From Deinococcus sp. KNUC1210 (lineage in GTDB: Bacteria; Deinococcota; Deinococci; Deinococcales; Deinococcaceae), in NCBI RefSeq assembly GCF_022344005.1, contig NZ_CP092193.1, positions 39,856-103,855 on the forward strand: a stretch of DNA of 64,000 bases, given 5' to 3'. The position numbers and the translations under genes are program-made. The notes beneath the pieces were generated by a model. The model saw nothing but the letters and a program-made list of their open reading frames with translations. It was not told where the DNA came from and did not search any database. Shown in pieces: positions 41,920-51,080 of this stretch. Every line of letters begins with the position of its first letter. The first letter of the stretch is position 1.

Positions 41920-42344
41920 CGGGCTGTCCCTGGGAAGCCCCACCCGAGCGCCAGGCCCGCGCCGCTCAGATGCCGCCCGGCGATCTCCAGCCATTCCAGC
42001 GAACTGGTCACCAGGCTCTCGGCGATGTTCTCGACGTTCGCGGCGGCCCGGTCAATCTTGATCGAGCCGAAGGTGATGGACTTGGTCACGGCACTCTGGG
42101 TGCTGGCCTTGCCCCGACCGCTGGCAGCCCCGCCCGATGTGGCCAGGTACAGCGCATACGCGCTGATCGCTCGCCGTAACTCGCGCCACTCCGGGGTGTC
42201 GGCAAGGGGGAGCACCCAGCCCAACGCCCGCATCTCCCGCGCAGCCCAGTCGGACGCGGCCTGAACGTCCTCGTCCGTCACCGCCGGGGCTTGCGGATAC
42301 AGGGTCGCCACCACCTGAGGGGTCACATCGAGCAGCACGCTCAT
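41916..42344 (-). CDS. Head-tail adaptor (gp6-like)
   Basis: 142 residues starting MSVLLDVTPQVVATLYPQ. All-helical with EDVQAASDWAAREMRALGWV and LRRAISAYALYLATSGG, the layout of HK97 gp6-type connectors that sit under the portal. It overlaps the next gene by 4 bases. Confidence 0.6.
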   Translation of the reverse strand: MSVLLDVTPQVVATLYPQAPAVTDEDVQAASDWAAREMRALGWVLPLADTPEWRELRRAISAYALYLATSGGAASGRGKASTQSAVTKSITFGSIKIDRAAANVENIAESLVTSSLEWLEIAGRHLSGAGLALGWGFPGTAR

Positions 42345-42345
42345 G

Positions 42346-42726
42346 TCAGCGCTCTTCGATCAGCTCGCGGCTCCGCAGCTTCTCGGCCACAAAGCCGGTG
42401 CTCTCGACCGTGACCGCGTCCTTGCCGATGGTGCTGTGCGATTCCGGATCGGTGAACTCGCCGCCGTACTCAGCCATTGCGTCGTTGACGCGCACGGTGA
42501 TCGGACGTTCGAGCGGCGTGGCCTGCACCGCCACAGCACTGGCCGCTGCGTCCGCGATGCTCTTGTCGAACTCGGCCAGCTTCGCGTCGAACTCGGTCCG
42601 GTCGGCGTCGCCTTTCTGTGCGAGCGGCAGCAGTGCCGTGAGGTTCGCCTGGGTGTACTTGTTCGGGTCGATCTCGGTGCCGTTGGCCTGTTTGATCAGC
42701 GCGGCGGTATCTGCTTTGCTTGCCAT
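42346..42726 (-). CDS. Hypothetical head protein
   Basis: 126 residues starting MASKADTAALIKQANGTE. An N-terminal helical SAP/LEM-like segment (NKYTQANLTALLPLAQKG) and an acidic body. In many phages a short protein with such a C-terminal or N-terminal SAP-like region lies after the capsid gene. Function unknown. Confidence 0.55.
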   Translation of the reverse strand: MASKADTAALIKQANGTEIDPNKYTQANLTALLPLAQKGDADRTEFDAKLAEFDKSIADAAASAVAVQATPLERPITVRVNDAMAEYGGEFTDPESHSTIGKDAVTVESTGFVAEKLRSRELIEER

Positions 42727-42814
42727 GATGATGCCTCCTGGGGACTGCGCGGCTGTGGCCAGCCCCCGGTTGTGACTCTGAGCGAAGCGAACGGGATTCA
42801 GCGCGAGCGGTGGT

Positions 42815-43903
42815 TCAGGCGTGGGCCTTGGTGCGGAACGCCTGGATGTCCGGCTTGGCGTACCCCAGGTTCTCGCTGATCGCCACGCGCTCGAACTGGG
42901 TATCGATCAGGCGGTCGCTTTCGGTCAGCTCGCTGCCGTTCTCGTACACCTCTTCCAGACCGGCGGCGGTTTCCACGCCCATGATCTTTTTGCTGCCTTC
43001 CAGCACGCTGCCGATCAGGGCCACGCGGGGGCGCATGCCCAGAATGGTGGGCCACTCGCCCGTGTCGCGGAAACTCGCCCCCCGGCTGGTGGCGGCCGGG
43101 CTGGTGAACACGTCCAGCGCGAGGATCTGGCTGATCTCGGTGGTGTCGCCCGTCAGGATGTTGAACTGCGCCCCGACGTTCATCCCGTCCGTCTGCAGGC
43201 TGATCAGGTCTGCCAGCGTCCAGACGGTGCCGCTCGTGGCGACGCTCGCCGGGGCGGCGTTGCTGTTGCCGTCGCCGTTCACCGCCGCTGCCAGCGCCTG
43301 TTTGACCTTGCGGCGGCCCTGGGCGCGGGCGATCTTGGTGATGTACCGGGTCATCTGAGGCAGCGGCATGCGGCGTGCGGCCTCGTAGCTGACCTTCAGG
43401 ATGCCGCCGTACTTGTACAGGTTGATGGCGTTGTCCGCCAGTGCCACGGTGTACACCGGCAGTTCCGCGCCCTGCGAGACCCGCCCGAATTCCAGGTCTT
43501 TCTCCTGATTCGCGGTGATCACGCCGGTGCGGTACGCACTGCCGTCGATGCCGATGCGGGTGGCCACCAGGTCGGAGATCTGCAGGGCGTTGGTCTGATC
43601 GGTCTCGGCGTCGCGGTACGTGCGGTTGACGAATTCCGGGAACAGCACGCGGTTGGCGGGATCGGCCAGGAACGCATCACCCGTCTGGGCGAATTCACCC
43701 TTCACGCGGATACCAGCGGCGGCCAGCAACTGCTTGAAGGCATCGACGCGCTCACCTCGGCTGTTGCGAGCGTCGGGATTCACGAGGTCACCGGAGATTT
43801 CCCCCTTGCGGGCGAGTTCCTCCAGCTTCTGGCTCAGGCTGATCCCGTCGCGGGCAGCGTCCTTGTACATTCCGGCTTCGAGCTTGCTCAGTTTGTTGAT
43901 CAC
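42815..43903 (-). CDS. Major capsid protein, HK97 fold
   Basis: 362 residues starting MINKLSKLEAGMYKDAAR. The N-terminal 60-80 residues are helical (LSQKLEELARKGEI), like a delta/scaffolding domain. A P-domain long helix (RYITKIARAQGRRKVKQALA) and A-domain features (ILTGDTTEISQILALDVF) match HK97-type coat proteins. Position after the decoration protein and protease fits. It should be the most abundant virion protein. Confidence 0.82.
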   Translation of the reverse strand: MINKLSKLEAGMYKDAARDGISLSQKLEELARKGEISGDLVNPDARNSRGERVDAFKQLLAAAGIRVKGEFAQTGDAFLADPANRVLFPEFVNRTYRDAETDQTNALQISDLVATRIGIDGSAYRTGVITANQEKDLEFGRVSQGAELPVYTVALADNAINLYKYGGILKVSYEAARRMPLPQMTRYITKIARAQGRRKVKQALAAAVNGDGNSNAAPASVATSGTVWTLADLISLQTDGMNVGAQFNILTGDTTEISQILALDVFTSPAATSRGASFRDTGEWPTILGMRPRVALIGSVLEGSKKIMGVETAAGLEEVYENGSELTESDRLIDTQFERVAISENLGYAKPDIQAFRTKAHA

Positions 43904-43989
43904 AGCGGTTCTCCTTGTGCGGGCTGAATGGAGGCCAAAGGAACAGGGTCAACGGCATGCCGTTGACCCTGGCGTCGAGGAGGTCGAAA

Positions 43990-44340
43990 TCAGCCCAGAT
44001 CGATGGCCGCGTAGGTGCCGTCCACCCCGATGACCCAGCAGGCCCGCCCGGTGGCGGCAGCTGGCTTGACCTTGCCCGCGCCGTCCACCGTCACCTGGCG
44101 GTAGCCAGCGGTGAGAGCGCCGGTGTACTTGACGATCACGATGCCGTCCCGGCTGACTGCGCCCTTGCCGTCGCCTTCGGGCAGATTGAGCTTGCCGTAG
44201 AACGGATCGCCGTCTGCGCCGCGTCCAGCCGTGCCGTTGCCGGTCAGCGTGACCGCGTCGCCCTGAACAGCACCAGCGACGAGGGTGAAGGTGAGGGCGT
44301 TTTCGTCCTGAGAGGCGTATTCGACATTGTTGAATTTCAT
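43990..44340 (-). CDS. Capsid decoration protein, DUF2190-like
   Basis: 116 residues starting MKFNNVEYASQDENALTF. Small beta-barrel with FTLVAGAVQGDAVTLTGNG and RACWVIGVDGTYAAIDLG, similar to DUF2190/gpD-like capsid stabilisers found just before the coat gene. Confidence 0.65.
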   Translation of the reverse strand: MKFNNVEYASQDENALTFTLVAGAVQGDAVTLTGNGTAGRGADGDPFYGKLNLPEGDGKGAVSRDGIVIVKYTGALTAGYRQVTVDGAGKVKPAAATGRACWVIGVDGTYAAIDLG

Positions 44341-44389
44341 GACTCACTCCTTCTTTGAGAGGTGGAAACCGGGGCGGGCAGAGACGGCC

Positions 44390-45718
44390 TTAGACCGAGT
44401 CCAGGTCGCGGACGGGCGCCTTCCCCGGCTCCTCGCTGCCCTCCTCTGCGTTCTCGACCGAGCGCTGCCCACTCGGCACCAGCGCGTCGCGCTTGGCCTC
44501 CAGGCGTTCGACTTCATCGCGGATGTCGGCGATGTCGGCGGTCTTGAAGACCTTCTTGACGCGCTCCGACGCCCGCTGCCCGGCCTCGCTGTTGCCTTCG
44601 ATGGTCAGGGTGACGCGTTCCAGGCGGGACAGCAGATCCTCGCGGTAGGTGCGTCCGTCGCCCGCCTCGGCCGACAGGCGGGCCAGGTGGGTGTCGTCGT
44701 GCAGTTGCGCGGGTTCCAGACCGGCAGCGGTCGCCACGCGTTCACGTTCGGCCTGCACGGCCCGCTTCTCTGCCGCCGCGACCTGCTGATTGAGCACGGT
44801 CTGGGCGCTTTCTTCGTTCTCGACCGTCGCGGCGCTGCCGTCGTGGAGCTTCAGAGTGAGTTTCACAGTCTCTCCTTCCGGCGGCTGCCCGCTCGGGGGT
44901 TCTGCAGGCTTGGCCGCAGGCGAGGGGGGCTTGCTTCCGGACGCGGCGTGGGCCTGCGCTTTCTTGTCCAACTCCGTCTGCATGTCGCGCGACGCAGCGA
45001 GCTGGAAGCGGGTCTGGGCGGGCATCGGCAACACGTTGACGGCACTCTCGCCGTTCATCGGCTGTCCGATGTCCCCACCGACCTGGGTGCCGGGATATGC
45101 GCCCCGGTAGACCAGCGAGCCTTCGGCGAATTCGACGTTGCCGATGGTCCACAGGAAGCACAGGCGCGTGGTGGTGGTGCCCGTCTCGGGATCGACAATC
45201 TCGTATTCCCGTCCGGCGTAGTAGGGACTGTTCCAGTAGTCCAGGCCGGTGATCGAGCAGACGTTGCGCTCGTACCAGTAGCCGATGCTGGCTTCGTTGA
45301 TGATGCCGCCGTCGATCTTCCTTGCGAGGTCCTGTCCGTCGGCGTCGTTGAGGAAGTACACCCAGGTGTCGAGCCACAGCACGTCCCCGCCGCCCGGCGT
45401 CACGCTGGCCGCGTAGAAGGTGCCGATGGGCGTTTCGTCGGTCATGTGGGCGCTGAGGGCCGGGCCGCCCGCATCGTTGATCTGCTGCGCCAGCAGACGC
45501 AGGTCGTCGTCAGTGATGCGCGTGAAGTAGCTGGTGAGTTGATTCCCAAAGAGCCGCACCGGACGGACGATCAGGTCCTCTTCGGTCAGCGCGGGTTTGT
45601 TCTTGGCACTCTGGAGCGCGTTGATGCGGGCGAGATGGGTGTCTGGCAGAGTGCCGGTGCCGCCCGCGCCGATGGCGAGCTGCATCAGGGTCATGCTGAG
45701 GGCGATCTGGTGTTTCAT
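44390..45718 (-). CDS. Prohead protease fused to scaffold-like region
   Basis: 442 residues from the ATG at 45718 (overlapping the portal stop, ATGA). Residues 85-205 match HK97-type S78 prohead proteases: catalytic histidine H91 in SAHMTDETPIGTFY, nucleophile S144 in IINEASIGYWYE, and EGSLVYRGAYPG near residue 200. Residues about 235-440 are Glu/Ala/Arg-rich coiled coil (VLNQQVAAAEKRAVQAERER), as in internal scaffolds. The longer upstream frame shadows the portal gene. Confidence 0.72.
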   Translation of the reverse strand: MKHQIALSMTLMQLAIGAGGTGTLPDTHLARINALQSAKNKPALTEEDLIVRPVRLFGNQLTSYFTRITDDDLRLLAQQINDAGGPALSAHMTDETPIGTFYAASVTPGGGDVLWLDTWVYFLNDADGQDLARKIDGGIINEASIGYWYERNVCSITGLDYWNSPYYAGREYEIVDPETGTTTTRLCFLWTIGNVEFAEGSLVYRGAYPGTQVGGDIGQPMNGESAVNVLPMPAQTRFQLAASRDMQTELDKKAQAHAASGSKPPSPAAKPAEPPSGQPPEGETVKLTLKLHDGSAATVENEESAQTVLNQQVAAAEKRAVQAERERVATAAGLEPAQLHDDTHLARLSAEAGDGRTYREDLLSRLERVTLTIEGNSEAGQRASERVKKVFKTADIADIRDEVERLEAKRDALVPSGQRSVENAEEGSEEPGKAPVRDLDSV

Positions 45719-47115
45719 GGCGTTGGGCCTCCTGAGGCAGGGGTGGAAGGCGGCGGACTTGGGTTCCACCATTTCGGAGCGCGTTTGTCGTCGTTCTCGG
45801 CGATGTCGAACTCGCGCATGGCCGCCTGGGCCCACGCGGGGCCGAACAGCGCCGCGAGCCGTTCGTGCGCTTCGGCACGGCGCAGCAGGGCGGTGGCCTC
45901 GTCCAGCTGAAAGGGGCTTTGGGGCGGGGTGAACTTCACGGAGGCCTGAGCCGGAATGCCCGCCAGACGCAGATGGAGGTTGAACCCGAACTCCAGGGCC
46001 TGTGAGACGCCGCCGTCGATCATCACCGCCTGGGCGTAGACCAGCGGAATGGTCACCTGCGCGAGCGCCTGGGTGGTGCTGTCCATCTCGCCGCGCAGGA
46101 ACGGCTGCGTCCCCAGGGCATTCCACACGCGGTGTTGGTTGCCACGGGTCACTTCCGGCGCACCAGCGGCATTCTGCGAGATCGGCAGTACCGTGATCTC
46201 GGTGCCCTTGGTCCCGACGTAGATCCCGCTTTCGCTGCTCCCGGCAATCAGGTCGGCCGCCGCGTTGTAGAAGGCCACCACCGCCTGCATGTAGCGCGGG
46301 TCGCTGATCGTCACGCCCCGCAGCCCGAGCTGTTCGGGGGTGGGCTGATCGATCTTCGCCTGCACCAGGGCGCTGCGGGCCATCAGGTTGATGACACGCT
46401 GCTCTGCCACGAGCAGCTGACGTTTACGTTCCAACGACGCGAGAGCCGCGATGAACAGTGGAATGCCGTGTGGCCTGCGCCCGGCAGTCACCAGCGCGAC
46501 ATGGCGGTAGGTCAGCGGGTCGAGGGTGACGGTGGATCCGTATCCCCACTGCTGGTAGATGAGTTGCCGGGTGGTCAGGTCACGCCGGATACGGATCTCT
46601 TCGGCAGGTACCACCGCCACCCGCTCGATACCCCGGCGGTTGCGGCTGGGCACCCACTCCAGGCTGCTGGCCCCTGCGAGGGCGAACTCGCCGACCTGAT
46701 TAGGAATGAGGCCCTGCAGCCCGCCGCCCTCGGGATACAGCCGAAGCCGAAGTGCTTCGATCTCGGCTTCAGCCGCTTTCACCGCTCGCGTACCGCCAGT
46801 GAAGTCCACGGTGAAGCCTGCCCCGCACAGACTGCGAAGGTCTTTGAGCGCTCCCTGCACGTCGTCGTCACTCTCGGCCAGTCCCCGAAGTACGCGGATC
46901 AGCCGTGGACGGGCGTCGTTCGGATACCCATCGAGGCCATCCTCGAACAGGCTGAGCAGGCCCGCGAGGTCGGCGGGATCCTGGCTGAGCTGCTCGGTCG
47001 GCAGGCGGGCGAGTCTGGATTGAACGACCTGGGCCGCGATGGACGCCAGGTTGACGCCCTCCTCTGGAGTGGGGGGCGCGTCCGGGCTGGCTCGGGCGGC
47101 GAGCAGGCCGCGCAT
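45715..47115 (-). CDS. Portal protein
   Basis: 466 residues starting MRGLLAARASPDAPPTPE. Portal-like pattern: ESDDDVQGALKDLRSLCGAG, then LAGASSLEWVPSRNRRGIER, VPAEEIRIRRDL and the long-helix wing (SLERKRQLLVAEQRVINLMA). It resembles DUF935/gp29-type portals in layout. It lies between TerL and the protease. It forms the DNA-entry dodecamer of the capsid. Confidence 0.78.
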   Translation of the reverse strand: MRGLLAARASPDAPPTPEEGVNLASIAAQVVQSRLARLPTEQLSQDPADLAGLLSLFEDGLDGYPNDARPRLIRVLRGLAESDDDVQGALKDLRSLCGAGFTVDFTGGTRAVKAAEAEIEALRLRLYPEGGGLQGLIPNQVGEFALAGASSLEWVPSRNRRGIERVAVVPAEEIRIRRDLTTRQLIYQQWGYGSTVTLDPLTYRHVALVTAGRRPHGIPLFIAALASLERKRQLLVAEQRVINLMARSALVQAKIDQPTPEQLGLRGVTISDPRYMQAVVAFYNAAADLIAGSSESGIYVGTKGTEITVLPISQNAAGAPEVTRGNQHRVWNALGTQPFLRGEMDSTTQALAQVTIPLVYAQAVMIDGGVSQALEFGFNLHLRLAGIPAQASVKFTPPQSPFQLDEATALLRRAEAHERLAALFGPAWAQAAMREFDIAENDDKRAPKWWNPSPPPSTPASGGPTP

Positions 47116-47136
47116 CAGGTCACGAAATCCGATGGG

Positions 47137-48765
47137 TCACCTCCTTCCTGCCTGTGCTCCGGCGGCGAGTGCGGCGAGCATGGCGACCGGATCGGCCACC
47201 TCCTCGGTGATGAAAATGCGTTCGGGAGCCACCGCAAGGGCAAAGCCGTCGCCGTCGTCACGACTACGTCCCTGGTGGCGCTTCTTGAACACGTCCTTGG
47301 ACTCCAGCTGCTTCACTTCCCGCCGCACGTCGTCCACGTTCTTGGTGACGTACCGGAACTTGCTGTCCGTGAGGTCTTCTTCGAGCTTCTGCCCGCCCCG
47401 TGTGATGCTCAGTGCCCCGATCACGTCGCCGACACTGGCGTACAGCTCAGTCACGCGGTCAGCAAAGCGCAGCTGGTCGTGAGCATTCCCGCCGAAATGC
47501 ACCTCGTGCACGGTGACGCCTTCGGAGAACAGCGCCGCGAGGTCGAGACTGGCCCGCAGCGCGTCGATCACGCCGCCGCCGTAGCCTGCGTCCACTCGGA
47601 TGCTCAGCCGGGTGTAGCCCGCTTCCGCCGCCCGCTCAGCGGCCCGGATCGCGCCGCGCACGTAGCGGGTGGTGTCGCCGCCCTGAATGGTGTCCTCCAG
47701 CGTCAGGTTGCCGTCCAGATCCAGGTAGATCTTGCCGCTGTCCTTGCCGAAGCGGGCCGGGTCGAGGCCGATCTTCGCCAGGTCCGTAGTCTTCGGACGG
47801 GCCGAGCGCTGCACTGCCTGCTCGAACTGCGAGTTGGTCACGAAGGTATCGCCGTCGCCACCTTCCGGTGGAATGCCCAGTGCGCCGTACAGGAAACCGC
47901 GCTGCGGAATCCACCACTGCCCCGGCGGGAAGACCCGGCCATCCGGCGCGGTGACTTCCCAGGCGGTCTGGAAGCTGTAGCGCTTATCATCCGGCCCGTC
48001 GGCGGGGTGTGCGCCGAACTCCTCGTAGTCGAACAGCCAGGCGTTGAAGGTCTCGCGGGTGGTGCCGCCCGGCACGATCTCGCGCCCATGCACCACATTC
48101 GGAAAGTCCAGCAGGGAAAGACGGTACGCTTTGACGCCCACCTGGGTCTTCATGCGCTGGAACTGGCTGGTGCGGGTTTTGGGGTTGGCCATCAGCACCC
48201 AGAGCTTCACGCGGTTGCCGGTGAACTGGCGCTTCATGCCGCTGTAGAAGAAGTCCGGCACGCCTTCGGCCTCGTCGAACAGCGTGGCCTGATAGGTGTT
48301 GTGCTGCCCCTGCGAACGCTCGCTGCCTTTGCCGCCACTGTTGCTGGTGGTGCGCCCGACGGCGAAGTGGGTGCCGCTCTTGTTGATGCGGGCCTCGCTC
48401 GGCAGGATGCCCTGCCCGATCCGGTGCCCCTGCCCGCTCGCCATCTCGATCAGCTTGCGGACATCCTTCCACAGCAGGTCATTCACCTGCGGCGCGGTCG
48501 GCGCGGTGCTGAGCACCATGCTCGATTCTCCGGACGCTGGCGGGAAGCACTCGTGGAAGTACAGCAGCACGCCCGCCTCCAACACATACGTTTTTCCCAA
48601 ACCGTGGGCCGCTTCTCCCAGGAAGATGAACGGCACGTTTTCTTTGCCGTCGAGCTGGTCGCAGATGCTCTGCTGCATGTCCTGCAGAATTTCGAGCTGT
48701 CCCGGCCTGCCGTTCTCGCCACTCCAGGGCGTGATGCTCAACACCTCACGAAAGAAGTCCACCAT
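47137..48765 (-). CDS. Terminase large subunit
   Basis: 542 residues from the ATG at 48765 (RRMVDFFREVLSITPW); the frame is open to 48906 across the small-subunit end, so an upstream non-ATG start is possible. ATPase: Walker A-like GEAAHGLGKT, then Walker B TLFDEAEGVP. Nuclease: D in IGLDPARFGKDSG, then DGNLTLED and DAGYGGGVIDAL form the RNase-H-like acidic cluster. It packages DNA through the portal. No frame damage. Confidence 0.88.
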   Translation of the reverse strand: MVDFFREVLSITPWSGENGRPGQLEILQDMQQSICDQLDGKENVPFIFLGEAAHGLGKTYVLEAGVLLYFHECFPPASGESSMVLSTAPTAPQVNDLLWKDVRKLIEMASGQGHRIGQGILPSEARINKSGTHFAVGRTTSNSGGKGSERSQGQHNTYQATLFDEAEGVPDFFYSGMKRQFTGNRVKLWVLMANPKTRTSQFQRMKTQVGVKAYRLSLLDFPNVVHGREIVPGGTTRETFNAWLFDYEEFGAHPADGPDDKRYSFQTAWEVTAPDGRVFPPGQWWIPQRGFLYGALGIPPEGGDGDTFVTNSQFEQAVQRSARPKTTDLAKIGLDPARFGKDSGKIYLDLDGNLTLEDTIQGGDTTRYVRGAIRAAERAAEAGYTRLSIRVDAGYGGGVIDALRASLDLAALFSEGVTVHEVHFGGNAHDQLRFADRVTELYASVGDVIGALSITRGGQKLEEDLTDSKFRYVTKNVDDVRREVKQLESKDVFKKRHQGRSRDDGDGFALAVAPERIFITEEVADPVAMLAALAAGAQAGRR

Positions 48766-48787
48766 GCGCCGTTGGTAGCGCCGGAAG

Positions 48788-49723
48788 TCAGTCCTCTTCG
48801 CCTTCCGCCTCGCCTTCGACAGCGCGGCGGCTGGAGAGTTCGGCAAGGTTGATGCTTGCCCACTTCGCTTCCACGGTGTCGAGAAGCGTGTCTCTGACTG
48901 CGTCATCCTTGATCACCTCCCCTGCCGCCTGTGTCAGGTGGCCCGCCATGGCCGCCCACAGGCGATCCACGGTCTGCATGCTGAATGTGTCGGTACTCCG
49001 GAGTTTGCGGATCTTCTCGATCAGCCCGCCGACCTGCACGATGAAGCCGCCCACCGTCATGATGTCCGGCAGGTTCAGCGGCTTGCTCGGCAGGTAGTCC
49101 ATCGGGTCCGGCATCTGCGCCAGTAGGCTGTCCTTCATCTCGCGGTCTTCCGTTTCCAGGATGTCCGCCCGCAGGGTGTTCCACCACGCCGTCCAGTCGG
49201 ACTGGAATTTCTTCTCGAAACTCCGTTGCCAGCGCTCCAGCGCCGCGATATAGGCGTCGTAGTTGTTGACGTAGTTGAGGATCAGCGCCCGCAGCAGCTT
49301 CACCTCAGGCAACAGGTCGAACGGGTCGAGATCGTCGTCCAGATCGTCCAGCAGATCTTTGATGGCCTGGTTCTGCACCTTGGCGTAGCGCCCGTGCTTG
49401 ACGAGGCTGCGGCCACCGTGCAGGTGACAGCGGCCGGTGCCGACGTGATCGGTCTTGAAGCCCGCCGGATTGCGGCAGGGCTGCTGGGCATGCCTTCCCC
49501 ACGCACCGCACTTCTCTTTGCGGGGCTTGGGCGCTCGCTCCTCCGGCGACTTGGGTGGACGGCCGCGCTTTTTAGGCGACGCTCCAAGGGGCACTGCGGC
49601 AGGCAGCACCTCCACAGGGAGTGACGCCTTGCCCGTTGGTGCTGCTGTCTTTGGGGCGGTCTTCCCTCGTGGTTTGCCAGGTGCCGCCGCTGGGGACGCC
49701 TGTTTTGCTGCTGGCTTGGGCAC
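48788..49723 (-). CDS. Terminase small subunit-like protein
   Basis: 311 residues from a GTG at 49723 with GAGGTGA upstream. Lys/Pro/Ala-rich start with an AT-hook-like KKRGRPPK (residues about 51-58), then a zinc-binding block (CGAWGRHAQQPCRNPAG and GRCHLHGGRSLVKHGRYAK) of the HGG type common in small terminases. The rest is helical. It overlaps TerL frames and opens the late gene cluster. Confidence 0.75.
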   Translation of the reverse strand: MPKPAAKQASPAAAPGKPRGKTAPKTAAPTGKASLPVEVLPAAVPLGASPKKRGRPPKSPEERAPKPRKEKCGAWGRHAQQPCRNPAGFKTDHVGTGRCHLHGGRSLVKHGRYAKVQNQAIKDLLDDLDDDLDPFDLLPEVKLLRALILNYVNNYDAYIAALERWQRSFEKKFQSDWTAWWNTLRADILETEDREMKDSLLAQMPDPMDYLPSKPLNLPDIMTVGGFIVQVGGLIEKIRKLRSTDTFSMQTVDRLWAAMAGHLTQAAGEVIKDDAVRDTLLDTVEAKWASINLAELSSRRAVEGEAEGEED

Positions 49724-49750
49724 GCTGGGTCACCTCTTGAGGTAGAGCTG

Positions 49751-49766
49751 TCTTTCCAGAAAGACG
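49751..49766. promoter_or_regulatory. 16-bp palindrome in the terminase promoter region
   Basis: GTCTTTC-CA-GAAAGAC lies between the terminase small-subunit gene (minus) and a plus-strand gene at 49824. An identical 16-mer occurs at 54244-54259. Position and symmetry suggest a repressor or activator site. Confidence 0.5.
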
Positions 49767-49823
49767 AAGTGAGAATGCTACGTTATTTACAGAGTGTAGA
49801 TGTACGACATGGCACCATGACAT

Positions 49824-50033
49824 ATGAATCTGAGCGAGCGGATCAACCTATTGCAGGCTGCTGAACTCCATGGGCGGTTACGGTACGGCACTGCAATCGG
49901 TATCGGCTATTCCCGAGAAGCGGCAGCGACTGAAGGTGTCACCCGCGCTCGTGGCTATCTGCTGGAAGAAGGCGTGGACATCTCGCTTTTTGAGGAAGAT
50001 CTCAGGCAGTTGAAAGCGGCATTTCTGAAGTAA
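49824..50033 (+). CDS. Hypothetical 69-residue protein, divergent from terminase
   Basis: Starts MNLSERINLLQAAELHGR; helical, acidic (VDISLFEEDLRQLKAAFL). The segment GTAIGIGYSREAAATEGV is Gly/Ala-rich. Plus strand, facing away from the late operon, sharing the palindrome region. No Shine-Dalgarno. Could be a small regulator; no helix-turn-helix is obvious. Confidence 0.5.
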   Translation: MNLSERINLLQAAELHGRLRYGTAIGIGYSREAAATEGVTRARGYLLEEGVDISLFEEDLRQLKAAFLK

Positions 50034-50084
50034 CGCTGATTGATCGCCTGCCACTTCATTCCAGAAGGTTGATAAAATTCGTGG

Positions 50085-50309
50085 ATGAAAATACACATGG
50101 AGGAGGTGGCTCGGCATCGATCCTGGGACGCTGACACCGTGGACTATGCTTACAGTTCGATAGAGGGGTTTGCAGATTCGGCGAAACCGGACCAGATTGA
50201 CGCCTGGGCCAGAGGCTTAGAGCAGCGTGGGTGGGATGCCAAAGAAGCAAGCGCGTTTGCGAGCGCTCTGAGGAAGAAGCTCGCCAGCAGAATCAAGGCG
50301 CGTCGATAA
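50085..50309 (+). CDS. Hypothetical 74-residue helical protein
   Basis: Starts MKIHMEEVARHRSWDADT, ending with a basic tail (ALRKKLASRIKARR). TAAAAT about 9 bases before the ATG suggests a leaderless transcript, with TTGA overlapping. Downstream of the other plus-strand gene in the cargo gap. No family recognised. Confidence 0.5.
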   Translation: MKIHMEEVARHRSWDADTVDYAYSSIEGFADSAKPDQIDAWARGLEQRGWDAKEASAFASALRKKLASRIKARR

Positions 50310-50625
50310 AGCTCCCCCGTACCTTTGACGAGACAGGTCACAAAAACACGCCGCCGTTGCCGGGGCGTTGCTGGAAAATGTTGCGTTTTTTGGCCTCTCT
50401 ACCTTCGCTAGACCAGACTAAGCACAAAGTAGTGAATTCGACGCCAAATGTCAATCCGGATAATATATCCGAAAAATACCGTCAGCTTGCACCACCCGAG
50501 TTGAACACTGAGTACAATTCAAAGAGCCAACATCGCTGTGAAAACGCTCGGTTCTTTCCCAAGATCCATGTTCAAAACGCGCCCCGGGTCGGAGCGCGTT
50601 CGGAAAAAGCTATGGGCTGCGTGAT
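50310..50625. other. Lower-GC intergenic stretch with terminator
   Basis: No gene evident. AT-richer around 50400-50520. Contains the terminator of the minus-strand lipoprotein gene at 50572-50600. Confidence 0.4.
50572..50600 (-). terminator. Terminator of the frame-broken lipoprotein gene
   Basis: Stem AACGCGCCCCG / CGGAGCGCGTT (one mismatch), 3-base loop, four T in minus orientation, about 25 bases past the stop at 50626. Confidence 0.7.
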
Positions 50626-51080
50626 TCAGTTGACGTTGACAGTAAGGTACGCGGCTGGGCAACTGCTGTCAGCGTTGTACTGCAGCTTCACCTGATACTG
50701 CCCGCTCGGCTGTGTAGGGCTGGCGCTGACCAGCAGTGGGTACGTCTGGGTGCTCACACTGCCGTCTGGGTTGGCTTTGCCACTGACGGTGCGGCTGCCC
50801 CACGACACGTTGATCCCATTCGGGGGGTCACAATCAGGGTCATACTCGTGGTAGAGCTGAATCCAAAGGTTGCCACTACGTTGGTGTTGGGATAGCTGGG
50901 CGCCGGGTAGCGGCTTACATAGATGGTGGCGGGAGAAAACGACACCCCGTTCATGCTCACGCAGCTAGGATTCGGCAAACCAGCAGCCTGCAGGGTGTTG
51001 GTAGGAGTCGGTGCACTATTACATGCGGACAGGGAGGCGGCAGCGAGGAGAAACATGGGGATCAGCGAGATTGTACGCAT
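50626..51080 (-). pseudogene. Small lipoprotein gene with one-base frame break
   Basis: Starts MRTISLIPMFLLAAASLS with lipobox LSAC. The frame is sensible to TSMTLIVTP, then loses sense at a C6 run (50822-50827). With one more C the text would read PPNGINVSWGSRTVSGKANP and continue to YNADSSCPAAYLTVNVN at 50626, giving about 152 residues. The mature part is an Ig-like beta sandwich. Either assembly loss of a C, or a real inactivating deletion. Outside phage structural genes, so probably lysogen cargo. Confidence 0.6.

Noticed and set aside
46132..48852. 906-codon plus-strand frame opposite terminase and portal
   Set aside because: Shadow of genes with complete ATPase, nuclease and portal motifs.
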